NCBI RefSeq assembly: GCF_900102335.1
Contig: NZ_FNBM01000002.1
Coordinates: 434,001-498,000, forward strand
Direction: 5' to 3'
Source of the DNA: Phytopseudomonas seleniipraecipitans
GTDB lineage: Bacteria; Pseudomonadota; Gammaproteobacteria; Pseudomonadales; Pseudomonadaceae
Length of the DNA: 64,000 nt
The translations under genes were made by a program, and so were the position numbers. A model generated the notes under the pieces. The model was given only the letters and a program-made list of their open reading frames with translations, did no database searches and was not told the DNA's origin. Positions 52,033 to 61,941 of the stretch are shown one piece after another (positions within the stretch are counted from its first letter, which is position 1; each line of letters starts with the position of its first letter).

Positions 52033-53127
52033 TTACAACCCCAGCATCGCCAACATGATGAAGGTGGCAAACAGCACGAAGTGCGTCATGCCCTCGATGG
52101 CGTTGGTTTCCCCATCGTTGAGGTTGATGGCGCAGACGATCAGGGTGATGAACACCATCACCGTCTGCACCGGCGTCATGGCCATCTGGAACGGCTGGTC
52201 GCTGTACAGCGCCATCGCCTCCATCACCGGCACGGTCAGGATAACTGTCGACAGCGACGCGCCGAGGGCGATATTGACCACCGATTGCATGCGGTTGGCC
52301 AACGCCGCCCGTAGCGCCGTGAGGATTTCCGGCGCGGCGGAAATCCCCGCCACCACGATGGCGGTGAGCACAGGAGGCGCGCCGGTGCCCTCGAGGCCAA
52401 CGTCCAGCGCCTGGGACATCACCTCGGCGAGCACGCCGATCACCACCACGCCAAATACCAGTACGCCGACCGACCAGCCGACATTGACCTTGTGCTCGCT
52501 GCCCGCATGCACCTCGCCGCCGCGGCTCTTTTTCTCCGGGTAGGCGTAGCTGAAGAAGTAGCTGTGCGGGCCGACCTGCATGCGCAGGAACACCGCATAC
52601 AGCACCAGCATCGCGCCGATGGTGAACATCGAATAAGCCTTCCAGTCGGCCTCGGGGATGAACTCGGGCACCACCATGGAAATACCCATGGCGGTGAGGA
52701 TCATCACGCTGTAGCTGCGCGCGGAATCGTCGTTGTAGGACTGCTCGCCGTGCTTGATCCCGCCCATCAGGGCGGCGAGTCCAAGGATGCCGTTGATGTC
52801 GAGCATTACTGCCGAATAGATGGTGTCGCGCACCAACGTCGGTGACGCTTCATTGCTCATCATGATCGCCAGGATCACCACTTCGACCAACACCGCCGAC
52901 AAGGTGAGAATCATGGTGCCGTAAGGGTCGCCAACGCGTTCCGCCAGCTGCTCGGCGTGATGGGCCACGCGCAGCGAGGCGCAGACGATGGCCGCGATCA
53001 AAGCGACTGCGCCAATCAGCGCGACACCCTGACCATGCCCCAGCACCGCATGCTCCATCGGCAGTGCGATAAGGGCGGCGAGCACGGCCAGCAGCAGCCA
53101 GTATTCCTGCTTGATGGCACTTAACAT
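52033..53127 (-). CDS. chaA: Calcium/proton (sodium/proton) antiporter ChaA type
   Basis: A 364-residue CaCA-superfamily exchanger with about 11 membrane segments and the two inverted alpha repeats (SAVLVEVVILAIMMSNEA and GISAAPEILTALRAALANRMQ) that carry the cation-binding acids. E. coli ChaA extrudes Ca2+, Na+ or K+ at alkaline pH. I start at MLSAIKQEYW, with AAGGA 8 bases upstream; the frame is open 16 codons further. It is divergent from the adenine deaminase gene. Confidence 0.9.
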   Translation of the reverse strand: MLSAIKQEYWLLLAVLAALIALPMEHAVLGHGQGVALIGAVALIAAIVCASLRVAHHAEQLAERVGDPYGTMILTLSAVLVEVVILAIMMSNEASPTLVRDTIYSAVMLDINGILGLAALMGGIKHGEQSYNDDSARSYSVMILTAMGISMVVPEFIPEADWKAYSMFTIGAMLVLYAVFLRMQVGPHSYFFSYAYPEKKSRGGEVHAGSEHKVNVGWSVGVLVFGVVVIGVLAEVMSQALDVGLEGTGAPPVLTAIVVAGISAAPEILTALRAALANRMQSVVNIALGASLSTVILTVPVMEAMALYSDQPFQMAMTPVQTVMVFITLIVCAINLNDGETNAIEGMTHFVLFATFIMLAMLGL

Positions 53128-53258
53128 GAGCGATTCCTTGCAGACAGACGTCGATCTCTGCTCGGACTGCAACATCCAGTAAATAATTCACACCATCTGG
53201 ATGCTGCGGCCGCGGCTCTGGCCGCATGCGGTTAAACTGACGGACTTACCGCTGCTGA

Positions 53259-54221
<963 letters not shown>

Positions 54222-54226
54222 AACGT

Positions 54227-54277
54227 CGTAGCGCAGCGATACCCGGCCCTGGGTATCGCTGCGCTCCCAGGCTACGC
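54227..54277. repeat. Palindromic repeat after adenine deaminase (GGGTATCGCTGCGCT family)
   Basis: Perfect 15-bp arms AGCGCAGCGATACCC (54231-54245) and GGGTATCGCTGCGCT (54252-54266) with a 6-base loop, plus outer CGTAG / CTACG. The same arm word occurs in the lipA-lipB gap. It lies between convergent genes and could stop both. Confidence 0.8.
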
Positions 54278-54293
54278 TTTTGGGCTCGGTGGA

Positions 54294-54773
54294 TCAGTGA
54301 CCCTGGTGGTCATGCCCGCCTCCGGCGGCCGGCTCATCCTTCTGCACGGCGACTTCGACCTGCACCTTGCCGGCCTTTTCGAAGGTCAGGGTCAGCGGGA
54401 AGCGATCCCCCTCCTTGGCCTGCTGCTTCAGGTTGAACAACATCACGTGGTAACCCATGGGCGCGAACTTCACTTCGCCGCCGGCGGGAATCAGCACGTT
54501 TTGCACCTGCTGCATCTTCATCATGCCGCCCACGTGGGCATGCTCGTGAATCTCCGCCTTGCCGGCCACCGGGGTTTCGACGGTGAGCAGGCGGTCATCG
54601 GCGTCGCCCTTGTTGTGCACGACAAAGTAGGCGGCGGCGGTCGGCGCCACCGGCGGCATTTCCCGCGACCAGGGGTGGTCGATATGCAGCTCGCCAGCGT
54701 CGTATTCATGGGCGTTGGCCAGCAGGCTGGTGCTCAGCAGTACGGCAGCGAGAACGATCTTTTTCAACGACAT
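54294..54773 (-). CDS. Periplasmic copper chaperone PCu(A)C
   Basis: A 159-residue precursor with signal peptide (about 1-21, ending LANA). It has a perfect H-x10-M-x21-H-x-M copper(I) motif: His76, Met87, His109, Met111. The His-rich tail GGGHDHQGH may add a Cu(II) site. PCu(A)C proteins supply the CuA/CuB centres of cytochrome oxidase. It is last in the DUF2946-PepSY-PCu(A)C run, 58 bases after the PepSY gene. I start at MSLKKIVLAAVLL. Confidence 0.93.
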   Translation of the reverse strand: MSLKKIVLAAVLLSTSLLANAHEYDAGELHIDHPWSREMPPVAPTAAAYFVVHNKGDADDRLLTVETPVAGKAEIHEHAHVGGMMKMQQVQNVLIPAGGEVKFAPMGYHVMLFNLKQQAKEGDRFPLTLTFEKAGKVQVEVAVQKDEPAAGGGHDHQGH

Positions 54774-54831
54774 GCTTGCTCTCCACAAACGAAATGAACG
54801 TAACGGCCGTGCCAGGAGGCACGACCTGAAA

Positions 54832-56196
54832 TCAAGCAGTGCGACGCGACCCGAGGCGCGACAGCACAAAGAAATCCACCAGCCAGATCAGCAGCAGCGA
54901 GGCGCCGACCAGGGGAAACAGCGCGCCCAGCACGATCATGATCGCCACGCCGACCTTCCAGCGTGGCAGGTCGTGGCGCAGCGGCGGCACGCCAAGGCTG
55001 CCGCTGGGGCGACGCTTCCACCACATGACCAGACCGCTTATCGAGCTGAGCAGAATCATCAGGCACACGAAAAAAATAAACAGCTGATGCGGCAGGCCAT
55101 AGAGCTTGCCCATGTGCAGCATCACGCCACTTTCCACGGCGCGGGCCGCCAGGCCGTAATCGCGCCAGCGTACATCGGCCAGCACCGCGCCGCTGTATTG
55201 GTCGATGTGCAGAGTCGCGTCATTGCGCGGGTCGTCGGCGAACACGGCGATGGTGTAGACACCCGTGGGCGTGGTCGGAAAGGTGATGCTGTAGCCCGGA
55301 TGCACACCGCGCTCGCTGGCGATATCGACCACCCGCTGCACGCTGACTGTTGGGTTGGCCGTAGAGGCCGGCATGGCACCACCGTTATGCGCCGCGTGCG
55401 GATCGGACTCCGGCATCGGCGTATTTTCCAGTGCCCATGGCACGGTCTGCTTGTGGCTCTGGTTGAGCTCACCGGCCTGGCGATCCGAGGTCGGCACCTC
55501 GTCCCACATGGCCGCGGGAAAGTGGTTCCAGGCACCCGCGAACTGCTTGCCCCAGAAACCCGTCCAGGTCATGCCGGTCAGCAGCATGAACAACAACAGC
55601 AAGGCGCCCCAGAAACCGGTGACGGCATGCAGGTCGCGCCAGAACAACCGGCCACGGGCCGACAGCCGCGGCCACAGCACGCCTATTTTGCTGGTGCCAC
55701 GCGGCCACCAGAGATACAGGCCAGAGACCACCAGCACCACTGCCCAGCCGGCCGCCAGTTCGATCAGGCGATCGCCCGGTGTACCGATCAGCAGGTCGGC
55801 GTGTACCGCACGCGCCAACGCCTGCAGGTTATCGTGGGCGTCCTGGGTGCCGAGGATGGCGCCGCTGTAGGGGTCGACGAACACATTGCGGGTGCGCTCG
55901 CCAACGCCAACGACGAACTGCGCGCTGTGCTCGGCGTCCACCGGTGGCAGGTACTGGCTGACACTGCCCTGCGGGTAGACCGCCTGGACCCGACCAAGCA
56001 TTTCATCGGCCGTCAGCGACTGGCCGCTGGCCTCGACCTGCAGCAGGTCGGCGTACATCAGCTGGTCGAGCTGCGGTTTGAATAGGTAGATGATGCCGGT
56101 CAGCGACAGCATGATCAGAAACGGAATGACGAACAGCCCGGCGTAGAAATGCCAGCGCCAGGCCAGGTTGTAAAAGGATGGAGTCGAGTTTTTCAT
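54832..56196 (-). CDS. PepSY-associated TM-domain protein
   Basis: A 454-residue inner-membrane protein with four PepSY-TM helices (near 15-40, 185-205, 235-260 and 370-395). Large periplasmic loops hold PepSY-like segments (MLGRVQAVYPQGSVSQYL; RVVDIASERGVHPGYSITFP) and a His/Met-containing linker (DPHAAHNGGAMPA). Such proteins accompany siderophore receptors or copper genes and are linked to metal reduction. Here the neighbours DUF2946 and PCu(A)C favour copper. The start is probably the ATG ending 56196; another lies 7 codons upstream at 56217. Confidence 0.88.
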   Translation of the reverse strand: MKNSTPSFYNLAWRWHFYAGLFVIPFLIMLSLTGIIYLFKPQLDQLMYADLLQVEASGQSLTADEMLGRVQAVYPQGSVSQYLPPVDAEHSAQFVVGVGERTRNVFVDPYSGAILGTQDAHDNLQALARAVHADLLIGTPGDRLIELAAGWAVVLVVSGLYLWWPRGTSKIGVLWPRLSARGRLFWRDLHAVTGFWGALLLLFMLLTGMTWTGFWGKQFAGAWNHFPAAMWDEVPTSDRQAGELNQSHKQTVPWALENTPMPESDPHAAHNGGAMPASTANPTVSVQRVVDIASERGVHPGYSITFPTTPTGVYTIAVFADDPRNDATLHIDQYSGAVLADVRWRDYGLAARAVESGVMLHMGKLYGLPHQLFIFFVCLMILLSSISGLVMWWKRRPSGSLGVPPLRHDLPRWKVGVAIMIVLGALFPLVGASLLLIWLVDFFVLSRLGSRRTA

Positions 56197-56270
56197 TGTG
56201 AGCCCGATCTTTTGCATAGCGAACTGCCGCCGCGGCAACGAGCGCGGCAAGCAACGACAGCGAAACGAAG

Positions 56271-56660
56271 TCAGGCGATCAGCGGCGAGGCGCGAGGGTT
56301 GGCCGAAGGCCAGAGGTATCGGACTGCTGCGCCGGGTTCGGCGTTGGGGCGAGGGTTTGCAGAGCGCTGGCGTGGCGACAGGCCCAGCAGGCCGAAGAAA
56401 GCAGCCAGCGCCAGGGCGACGAAGGAGGAGCACAGCAGGCAGCCCGGCCCGGTCGATGGCATCGGCATACCCGGCTCCACGCCGCCCATGTCCATGCCCG
56501 CATTGCCGCTGGCATCCAGTGCGCAGAAGCCACCGTCCATCCCGCTGAGCTGCAGACCGGTCATTTGCCCGTGACCAATGGCACAGGCGAACGCGCTGAA
56601 CAGGACGCTGAAATACAGCACCCAGGCGAGCAACGAGCGGTCGGAGCGGGACAGGTTCAT
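56271..56660 (-). CDS. DUF2946 (copper-cluster associated) membrane protein
   Basis: A 129-residue protein: N-terminal membrane segment (LLAWVLYFSVLFSAFACAIGH), a Gly/Met-rich stretch (MDMGGVEPGMPMP), a CLLC motif at 74-77, a second hydrophobic segment and a Pro-rich tail. This layout is that of DUF2946 proteins, which commonly sit with PCu(A)C or TonB receptors in copper clusters. Function unknown. It is first of the three-gene run. Confidence 0.8.
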   Translation of the reverse strand: MNLSRSDRSLLAWVLYFSVLFSAFACAIGHGQMTGLQLSGMDGGFCALDASGNAGMDMGGVEPGMPMPSTGPGCLLCSSFVALALAAFFGLLGLSPRQRSANPRPNAEPGAAVRYLWPSANPRASPLIA

Positions 56661-56802
56661 GGGCGGCGATTCTAGTGGCTGTGGCCAGTCAGGTGCTGCG
56701 GTGGATTGCCGCAGCACGGCGGCGGTTCAGGTTTTATCACGAGCGGCAGGCTGATGAAAAATCCGGGCGATGCGTTTGCCTCACGCTGGTGGGCACCCAC
56801 CG

Positions 56803-57720
56803 TCAGCGATCCCAAGGCGCCTGGGCCAACAATTCAGTGCAACGGGCCTGCACGAACTCGCGGAGTAAATGCACCGGTTTGCTCAGTTGCTCGCGATGTG
56901 CGCAGATCAGATTGAGCGGGGTCGGCTCACCCAATACGTGCGGCAAAAGAATCTTCAAGCGCCCGGCCTGCACGTCACCAGCCACGTCCAGCCAGGACTT
57001 GTACACCACGCCGGCGCCGGCTAACGCCCAACGGCGCACCACATCGGCATCGTCACTGAGCCGGTCACCAGCTACCTGCAAGCTGTGTTCGCCATCGGCG
57101 GTGTGGAAGCGCCAGCGCTCGTAGGCGCGCCCGCCGAGCATGTAGATCAGGCAGTTGTGCTCGCGCAGCTCGCTGATCTGCCACGGCTCGCCATGGGCCT
57201 GCAGATAAGCCGGCGCCGCACACAGCACCCGCCGGTTACAAGCCGCCACTGGCAGCGCCACCAGGCTGGAGTCTTCCGGCTCGCCATAGCGCAGGGCGAT
57301 ATCCACCGGCTCGCGAAACAGGTCGGTCACCCGGTCGCCAAGCAGCAGCCTCAGCTGCACCTGCGAGTGGTTATGCATGAAGGTATCGAGCCACGGCAGC
57401 AGCGTGTTGCGCCCGAAGTCGGAGGGCACCGAGAGCTGCAACGGGCCACTGATAGTGGATTTGCTGCCCGCCAACTGCTGGCGGCCCGCTTCCAGGCTCT
57501 GCAGGGCTTGCCGCGCATGCACCAGAAACGCCTCGCCCTCGGCCGTCAGGCGCAGGCTACGGGTTGAGCGGGCGAACAGGCGTGCCTGCAGTTGCTGCTC
57601 GAGGCGTTTGAGGCCGGCGCTGGCCACCGCGGGCGAGATATCGAGCAGCCGCGCGGCGGCGGACAGGCTGCCAACTTCGGCAGTGCGCACGAATACCTGC
57701 AGATCATCCAGACGCAACAC
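56803..57720 (-). CDS. LysR-family transcriptional regulator
   Basis: A 305-residue regulator: helix-turn-helix in MLRLDDLQVFVRTAEVGSLSAAARLLDISPAVASAGLKRLE and a periplasmic-binding-type effector domain (GPLQLSVPSDFGRNTLLPWLDTFMHNHSQVQLRLLLGD). Divergent across 104 bases from the monooxygenase-like and oxidoreductase genes, which are its likely targets. Regulators of this CrgA-like type near NADPH-quinone reductases often respond to electrophiles; that is inference. Confidence 0.9.
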   Translation of the reverse strand: MLRLDDLQVFVRTAEVGSLSAAARLLDISPAVASAGLKRLEQQLQARLFARSTRSLRLTAEGEAFLVHARQALQSLEAGRQQLAGSKSTISGPLQLSVPSDFGRNTLLPWLDTFMHNHSQVQLRLLLGDRVTDLFREPVDIALRYGEPEDSSLVALPVAACNRRVLCAAPAYLQAHGEPWQISELREHNCLIYMLGGRAYERWRFHTADGEHSLQVAGDRLSDDADVVRRWALAGAGVVYKSWLDVAGDVQAGRLKILLPHVLGEPTPLNLICAHREQLSKPVHLLREFVQARCTELLAQAPWDR

Positions 57721-57824
57721 GGCCGCTCACTTTCAAAAAAATATTGAAAGAGACTCTACTTGCACGCTGTTTTTCTTGCCACGCAAATAAACGAGCATGA
57801 CTGACCTTACAGCGGAGCCTCACC

Positions 57825-58112
57825 ATGACCCTGACACTGGTTGCCACCATCACCGCCCTGAGCGGCCAGACCGACGCCGTCGAAGCCGGGCTGCGCCAAC
57901 TGGTCAGCGCCAGCCGTGCCGAAGCCGGCTGCCTGCAGTACGACCTGCACCGTCACCAGGACGATGCCAATGTGTTCGTGATGATCGAGCAGTGGCAGGA
58001 CAGCGCCGCCCTCGCCTTCCACCAGGGCACCGACCATTACCGCCACTTCAAGGCCACCTGCGGCGACGCGCTGCAGGGTGTCGCCTTGCAACCCCTGAAC
58101 CGTATCGCCTGA
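57825..58112 (+). CDS. Antibiotic-biosynthesis-monooxygenase (ABM) domain protein
   Basis: A 95-residue ABM/YgiN-like ferredoxin-fold protein (MTLTLVATITALSGQTDAVEAGLRQLVSASRAEAGCLQYDLHRHQDD; NVFVMIEQWQD). E. coli YgiN oxidises menadiol, and this group often accompanies quinone reductases. It starts 14 bases before an oxidoreductase gene in the same orientation, forming a likely operon. A longer overlapping open frame (57797-59143) is an upstream extension of that gene, not a protein. Confidence 0.88.
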   Translation: MTLTLVATITALSGQTDAVEAGLRQLVSASRAEAGCLQYDLHRHQDDANVFVMIEQWQDSAALAFHQGTDHYRHFKATCGDALQGVALQPLNRIA

Positions 58113-58126
58113 TTCCGAGGAAGCTC

Positions 58127-59143
58127 ATGAAAGCCGTCGCCTACCACCAGTCACTGCCCATCGATAACCCGCAGGCCTTGCAGGACGTGCAACTGGACGC
58201 GCCGACAGCCGGCCCGCGTGACCTGCTCGTCGAGGTCAGGGCCATCTCCGTCAACCCGGTCGACACCAAGATCCGCCGCAACGTGGCGCCGGACGCTGGC
58301 CAGGCCAAGGTGCTCGGCTGGGATGCCGCTGGCGTGGTCAAGGCGGTCGGCAGCGACGTCACCCTGTTCAAGGTCGGCGATGAGGTGTCCTACGCGGGCG
58401 CCATCAATCGCGCTGGGGCCAATAGCGAGTTGCACGCGGTGGATGAGCGCATCGTCGGTCGCAAGCCACGCAGCCTGCCGTTCGCCGAAGCCGCGGCCAT
58501 GCCGCTGACCGCGATCACCGCCTGGGAGTTGCTGTTCGACCGCCTGCAGGTGGCCGACGGCACGGCCGACCAGGGCCAGAGCCTGCTGGTCGTCGGTGCG
58601 GCCGGTGGCGTCGGCTCGATGCTCGTGCAACTGGCGCGGCAGCTCACCGGGCTGACCGTGATTGGGACGGCCTCGCGGCCAGAAACCAAAGCCTGGGTAC
58701 GCGAGCTGGGCGCCCACCACGTCATCGATCACAGCCTGCCGCTAAGCGAGGAACTGGCGCGCCTCGGAGTGCCGCAGGTCACTTACGTGGCCAGCCTGAC
58801 GCAGACCGACCAGCACTACGACCAGCTGGTCGAAGCCCTGGCGCCGCAGGGCCGCTTGGCGCTGATCGACGATCCGCTGCAGCCGCTGGACGTGATGAAG
58901 CTCAAGCGCAAGAGCATTTCCCTGCACTGGGAGCTGATGTTCACTCGCTCGCTGTTCGAAACCCCGGACATGCTCGAACAGCACCGTTTACTTAACCGGG
59001 TTGCCGACCTGGTGGATGCCGGCACCCTGAAAACCACCCTGGGTGAACACTTCGGCACCATCAACGCCGACAACCTGCGCCGCGCCCACGCCCTGCTGGA
59101 GAGCGGCACCGCCAAAGGCAAGATCGTGCTCGAAGGCTTCTGA
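58127..59143 (+). CDS. Zinc-type alcohol dehydrogenase-like / quinone oxidoreductase
   Basis: A 338-residue MDR-superfamily protein: MKAVAYHQSLPIDNPQALQDVQLDAPTAGPRDLLVEVRAISVNPVDTKIR, then GWDAAGVVKAVGSDV, and the NADPH site VVGAAGGVGSMLVQLARQL (about 155-173). The zinc-binding cysteines of true alcohol dehydrogenases are absent. The family reduces quinones or enones. AGGAAG lies 4 bases before the ATG. It forms an operon with the ABM gene and is divergent from LysR. Confidence 0.93.
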   Translation: MKAVAYHQSLPIDNPQALQDVQLDAPTAGPRDLLVEVRAISVNPVDTKIRRNVAPDAGQAKVLGWDAAGVVKAVGSDVTLFKVGDEVSYAGAINRAGANSELHAVDERIVGRKPRSLPFAEAAAMPLTAITAWELLFDRLQVADGTADQGQSLLVVGAAGGVGSMLVQLARQLTGLTVIGTASRPETKAWVRELGAHHVIDHSLPLSEELARLGVPQVTYVASLTQTDQHYDQLVEALAPQGRLALIDDPLQPLDVMKLKRKSISLHWELMFTRSLFETPDMLEQHRLLNRVADLVDAGTLKTTLGEHFGTINADNLRRAHALLESGTAKGKIVLEGF

Positions 59144-59163
59144 CCGAGGCCGGGCCCCGTTGG

Positions 59164-59227
59164 ATGGATGACGCTGTTTCATCCACCACCACGGTGAATG
59201 ATGTGGACGGATAAAGCGTCGTCCGCC
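59164..59227. repeat. Intergenic repeat of a second family
   Basis: TGGATG (59165-59170) with CATCCA (59180-59185), and GGAC...GTCC (59204-59224) around GGATAAAGCGTC. The wording GTGGACGGATAAAGCGTCGTCC resembles the common Pseudomonas palindromes that read GGATAACGC on one strand. It lies between the convergent oxidoreductase and phuW genes. Confidence 0.55.
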
Positions 59228-60127
59228 CTACGAAGATGTTGCGCTAGCGAATCGTGCGCAATGATCCTCGGCCGGCAAAGCGGCGGTATACCAGACGTAA
59301 TCCGCCTGCTCTGCCGTGACTGGTTTGCCAACTTCGGACAGGATCAGCACCTGCGCGCCCTCCGCCGATCCCAGATCACGTAAGTGCAGCGGCACGCCCA
59401 GGTCGCGCCTTACATGGAAGGCGCCCGCCAACAGCATTGCCGGTTTGGGCGCGGCCAGCAGGCGTTCGGCCATGCGCCGGTCTCGTTGCTGCTGCACGGC
59501 GAGCATCGCCGGTAGCTGGCTGATCGGCAGTTTGTCGCAATGAGATTCGCGAATCTGTGCCAGCAGCCGTTCACGTACCGCCGCTGCTGTCGACGCATCG
59601 CCTGACAGAGCAGGCGGTCGCTGGTAGATGGCCATGATCTCGGCACGGTCGAGATTCGCCGCGCGCAGCCCATAATCCTGAGCCAGGCCATGGCGCACAA
59701 TCGGCCCATACAGCGACCACGGCCAGCCATTGGTCCACTCCAGCGCCTTGGCCAGGTTATCGATCTGCCGGCCTTCCCTGAGCTGCATCGCCACATTGTC
59801 GGCCAACGGCTGCTGGCTTGACGCAAGCATCTCCAGTAGCAGACTGCCTTGATCACGACGCGCTTCCAGGGCATGCAGCAGCCACAGCTGTAGCGCGTGA
59901 TGGTCAGGGTTGTCGTGCTGCTCACCGACCAGCACCCGAGGCGCGCCAGCCAGTCGCTCCACCAGTTGCTGGGGCGTCAGCCGTTGGCCGCTACGCAGGT
60001 CATGAATCTGCCCCAGCTCGGCCTGCCCGCGACCTTCGGGGCTTTGCCAGTCGGGTAAAGGGGCCGGCGCAGGCTGGCTCTGGCACGCGCCGAGCATCAG
60101 CACGGCGCACAGCAGGAGATATCGCAT
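59228..60127 (-). CDS. phuW: ChaN-family haem-binding lipoprotein (PhuW)
   Basis: A 299-residue precursor with lipobox LGAC (Cys15) and the ChaN domain: RVLVGEQHDNPDHHALQLWLLHAL, LLLEMLASSQQPLADN, NGWPWSLYGPIV, and LLAGAFHVRRDLGVPLHL. ChaN dimers bind haem. It is the last gene of phuSTUVW, 9 bases after phuV. In P. aeruginosa the prrF small-RNA pair lies beyond this gene; here a short repeat and an oxidoreductase gene stand there. Confidence 0.9.
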   Translation of the reverse strand: MRYLLLCAVLMLGACQSQPAPAPLPDWQSPEGRGQAELGQIHDLRSGQRLTPQQLVERLAGAPRVLVGEQHDNPDHHALQLWLLHALEARRDQGSLLLEMLASSQQPLADNVAMQLREGRQIDNLAKALEWTNGWPWSLYGPIVRHGLAQDYGLRAANLDRAEIMAIYQRPPALSGDASTAAAVRERLLAQIRESHCDKLPISQLPAMLAVQQQRDRRMAERLLAAPKPAMLLAGAFHVRRDLGVPLHLRDLGSAEGAQVLILSEVGKPVTAEQADYVWYTAALPAEDHCARFASATSS

Positions 60128-60136
60128 AAGGGCTCC

Positions 60137-60904
60137 TTAGCGGGCAACGATAAGCGGATGGCCGCGCTCGGGATGCCGTTGCACCAGCACCTCGAGGCCA
60201 AATACCGCGTGCAGCGGCTCGGCACGCAACACTTCGTCGGACGTGCCAATGGCGTGGGCGCGACCATCATTAAGCAACAGCAGGCGGTCGCAGTAGCGCG
60301 CGGCCAGGTTCAGGTCATGCAGGATCACCAGCACCGCCGCGCCCTCTTCGGCAAAGCGCCGTACGGCCTGCAGCGTGGTGTGCTGGTGCAGGGGGTCGAG
60401 CATCGAAGTGGGCTCGTCGAGCAGCAGCGTCTGCTCGACACCGCCCGGCCACAGCTGGGCCAGCACCCGTGCCAGGTGCACGCGCTGGCGCTCGCCGCCG
60501 GACAATTCCAGGTAGCTACGCTCGGCCAGGTGCTCGGCATCGGCGGCCTGCAGCGCTTCACGAACGATCTCGGCATCACGGGCCTGGCCAGTGCCGTGGG
60601 GCATGCGGCCCATGATCACCACATCGCTGACCCGAAAGCCGAAGCTCAGCGACGAACTCTGCGGCAGCACCGCCAGGCGCCGCGCGCGCTCCACACCCTG
60701 CCAGTCACTCAACGGCCGGTCACCGAGCCACACCTCGCCGCTGGCCGGATTCAGTTCGCCACACAAGGCGTCGAGCAGCGTGCTCTTGCCGGCGCCATTC
60801 GGGCCGAGTACGCCCAGGACTTCGCCGGGCTGCAGCTTAAGGTCGATATCGACCAGCACCTGTTTGTCGCCGCGTTGAATCGACAGCTTGCGTGCACTGA
60901 GCAT
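60137..60904 (-). CDS. phuV: Haem ABC transporter ATPase
   Basis: The ATP-binding subunit (HmuV/PhuV) that drives haem import across the inner membrane. The 255-residue protein has Walker [10 protein letters not shown] (34-42), the signature [15 protein letters not shown], Walker [13 protein letters not shown] and the switch [11 protein letters not shown]. Its ATG overlaps the phuU TGA by one base (60904). A longer open frame upstream is phuU read in another frame. Confidence 0.96.
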   Translation of the reverse strand: MLSARKLSIQRGDKQVLVDIDLKLQPGEVLGVLGPNGAGKSTLLDALCGELNPASGEVWLGDRPLSDWQGVERARRLAVLPQSSSLSFGFRVSDVVIMGRMPHGTGQARDAEIVREALQAADAEHLAERSYLELSGGERQRVHLARVLAQLWPGGVEQTLLLDEPTSMLDPLHQHTTLQAVRRFAEEGAAVLVILHDLNLAARYCDRLLLLNDGRAHAIGTSDEVLRAEPLHAVFGLEVLVQRHPERGHPLIVAR

Positions 60905-61941
60905 CAGGTGCGCCCCCGCAGCAGCAGATACAGAAAGAACGGCGCGCCAATCAGCGCGGTAACGATGCCGATGGGCAGCTCGGCCGGTGACAGGATCAGC
61001 CGGGCGAACAGGTCGGCGAGCAGCAACAAGCTGGCCCCGGCCAGTGCCGAAGCCGGTAGCAGCACGCGGTGATCTGGGCCGACCAGCAGGCGCACCAGGT
61101 GCGGCACCACCAGGCCGATAAAGCCGATCATCCCGGCCGCTGCCACCGCCGCGCCGACACCCAGCGCCGTGCAAAACACCAGCTCCCGTTTCAGCCGCTC
61201 GACCGCGACGCCCAGGTGGCGCGCCTCTGATTCGCCGAGCAGCAGGGCATTCAGCGCCTGGGCGCGGCGCGGCAGCCACAGCGCCACGGCCAGCGTTACC
61301 AGCAGCAGCGGCCAAAGCCGCGCATAGCTGGCACCGTTGAGGCTGCCGAGGTTCCAGAAGGTCAGGGTGCGTAACGTGGCGTCGTCGGCCAGGTAGGTGA
61401 ACAAGCCGATGCAGGCAAATGCCAGCGCGTTGAGGGCGATGCCGGCAAGCAGCATGGTGGTCACGCTGGTCTGGCCGTTGCGACGGCCCAGGCGATAGAC
61501 CAGCGCAGTCACCACCAGGCCACCGAGAAAGGCGCACAGCGACAACAGATAGGGCGCGAACAACTCGGGAATGCCACCCAACGCCGCGCCACCGACAATG
61601 GCGACAGCCGCGCCGAGCGCGGCACCGCTGGACACGCCGATCAGGCCGGGGTCAGCCAGCGGGTTGCGAAACAGCCCCTGCATCGCTACCCCACACAACG
61701 CCAGCACAGCGCCGACGGCCAGACCCAGCAAGGTGCGCGGCATGCGGATCTGGCCGAGAATCAGCTCGGCCTGCTGCAGGCCTTCATCGTCAAGCGGCAG
61801 GCCCGCCAGGCGCAACGCCGCCCGAACAGTATCGCCAAGCGGCAGGCTGACCGGCCCGAGCGCCAGCGACAGCCATAATGCGAGCGCCAGCAGCAGGCTC
61901 AGTGCAATAAACAGTGAGCGGGGGCTGATCACCGCTTTCAT
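60904..61941 (-). CDS. phuU: Haem ABC transporter permease
   Basis: The FecCD-type permease. The 345-residue protein has about 9-10 membrane segments, with [45 protein letters not shown] and [21 protein letters not shown] (the EAA-like coupling loop). The ATG overlaps the phuT stop by 4 bases. Confidence 0.96.
   Translation of the reverse strand: MKAVISPRSLFIALSLLLALALWLSLALGPVSLPLGDTVRAALRLAGLPLDDEGLQQAELILGQIRMPRTLLGLAVGAVLALCGVAMQGLFRNPLADPGLIGVSSGAALGAAVAIVGGAALGGIPELFAPYLLSLCAFLGGLVVTALVYRLGRRNGQTSVTTMLLAGIALNALAFACIGLFTYLADDATLRTLTFWNLGSLNGASYARLWPLLLVTLAVALWLPRRAQALNALLLGESEARHLGVAVERLKRELVFCTALGVGAAVAAAGMIGFIGLVVPHLVRLLVGPDHRVLLPASALAGASLLLLADLFARLILSPAELPIGIVTALIGAPFFLYLLLRGRT

Noticed and set aside
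57797..59143. 448-codon frame joining the ABM gene region to the oxidoreductase
   Set aside because: The first 110 codons are the ABM gene read in another frame; the oxidoreductase has its own ribosome site and start at 58127.
60137..61537. 466-codon frame as a long ABC ATPase
   Set aside because: The N-terminal half is phuU out of frame; the ATPase begins at [10 protein letters not shown] (60904), overlapping the phuU stop.
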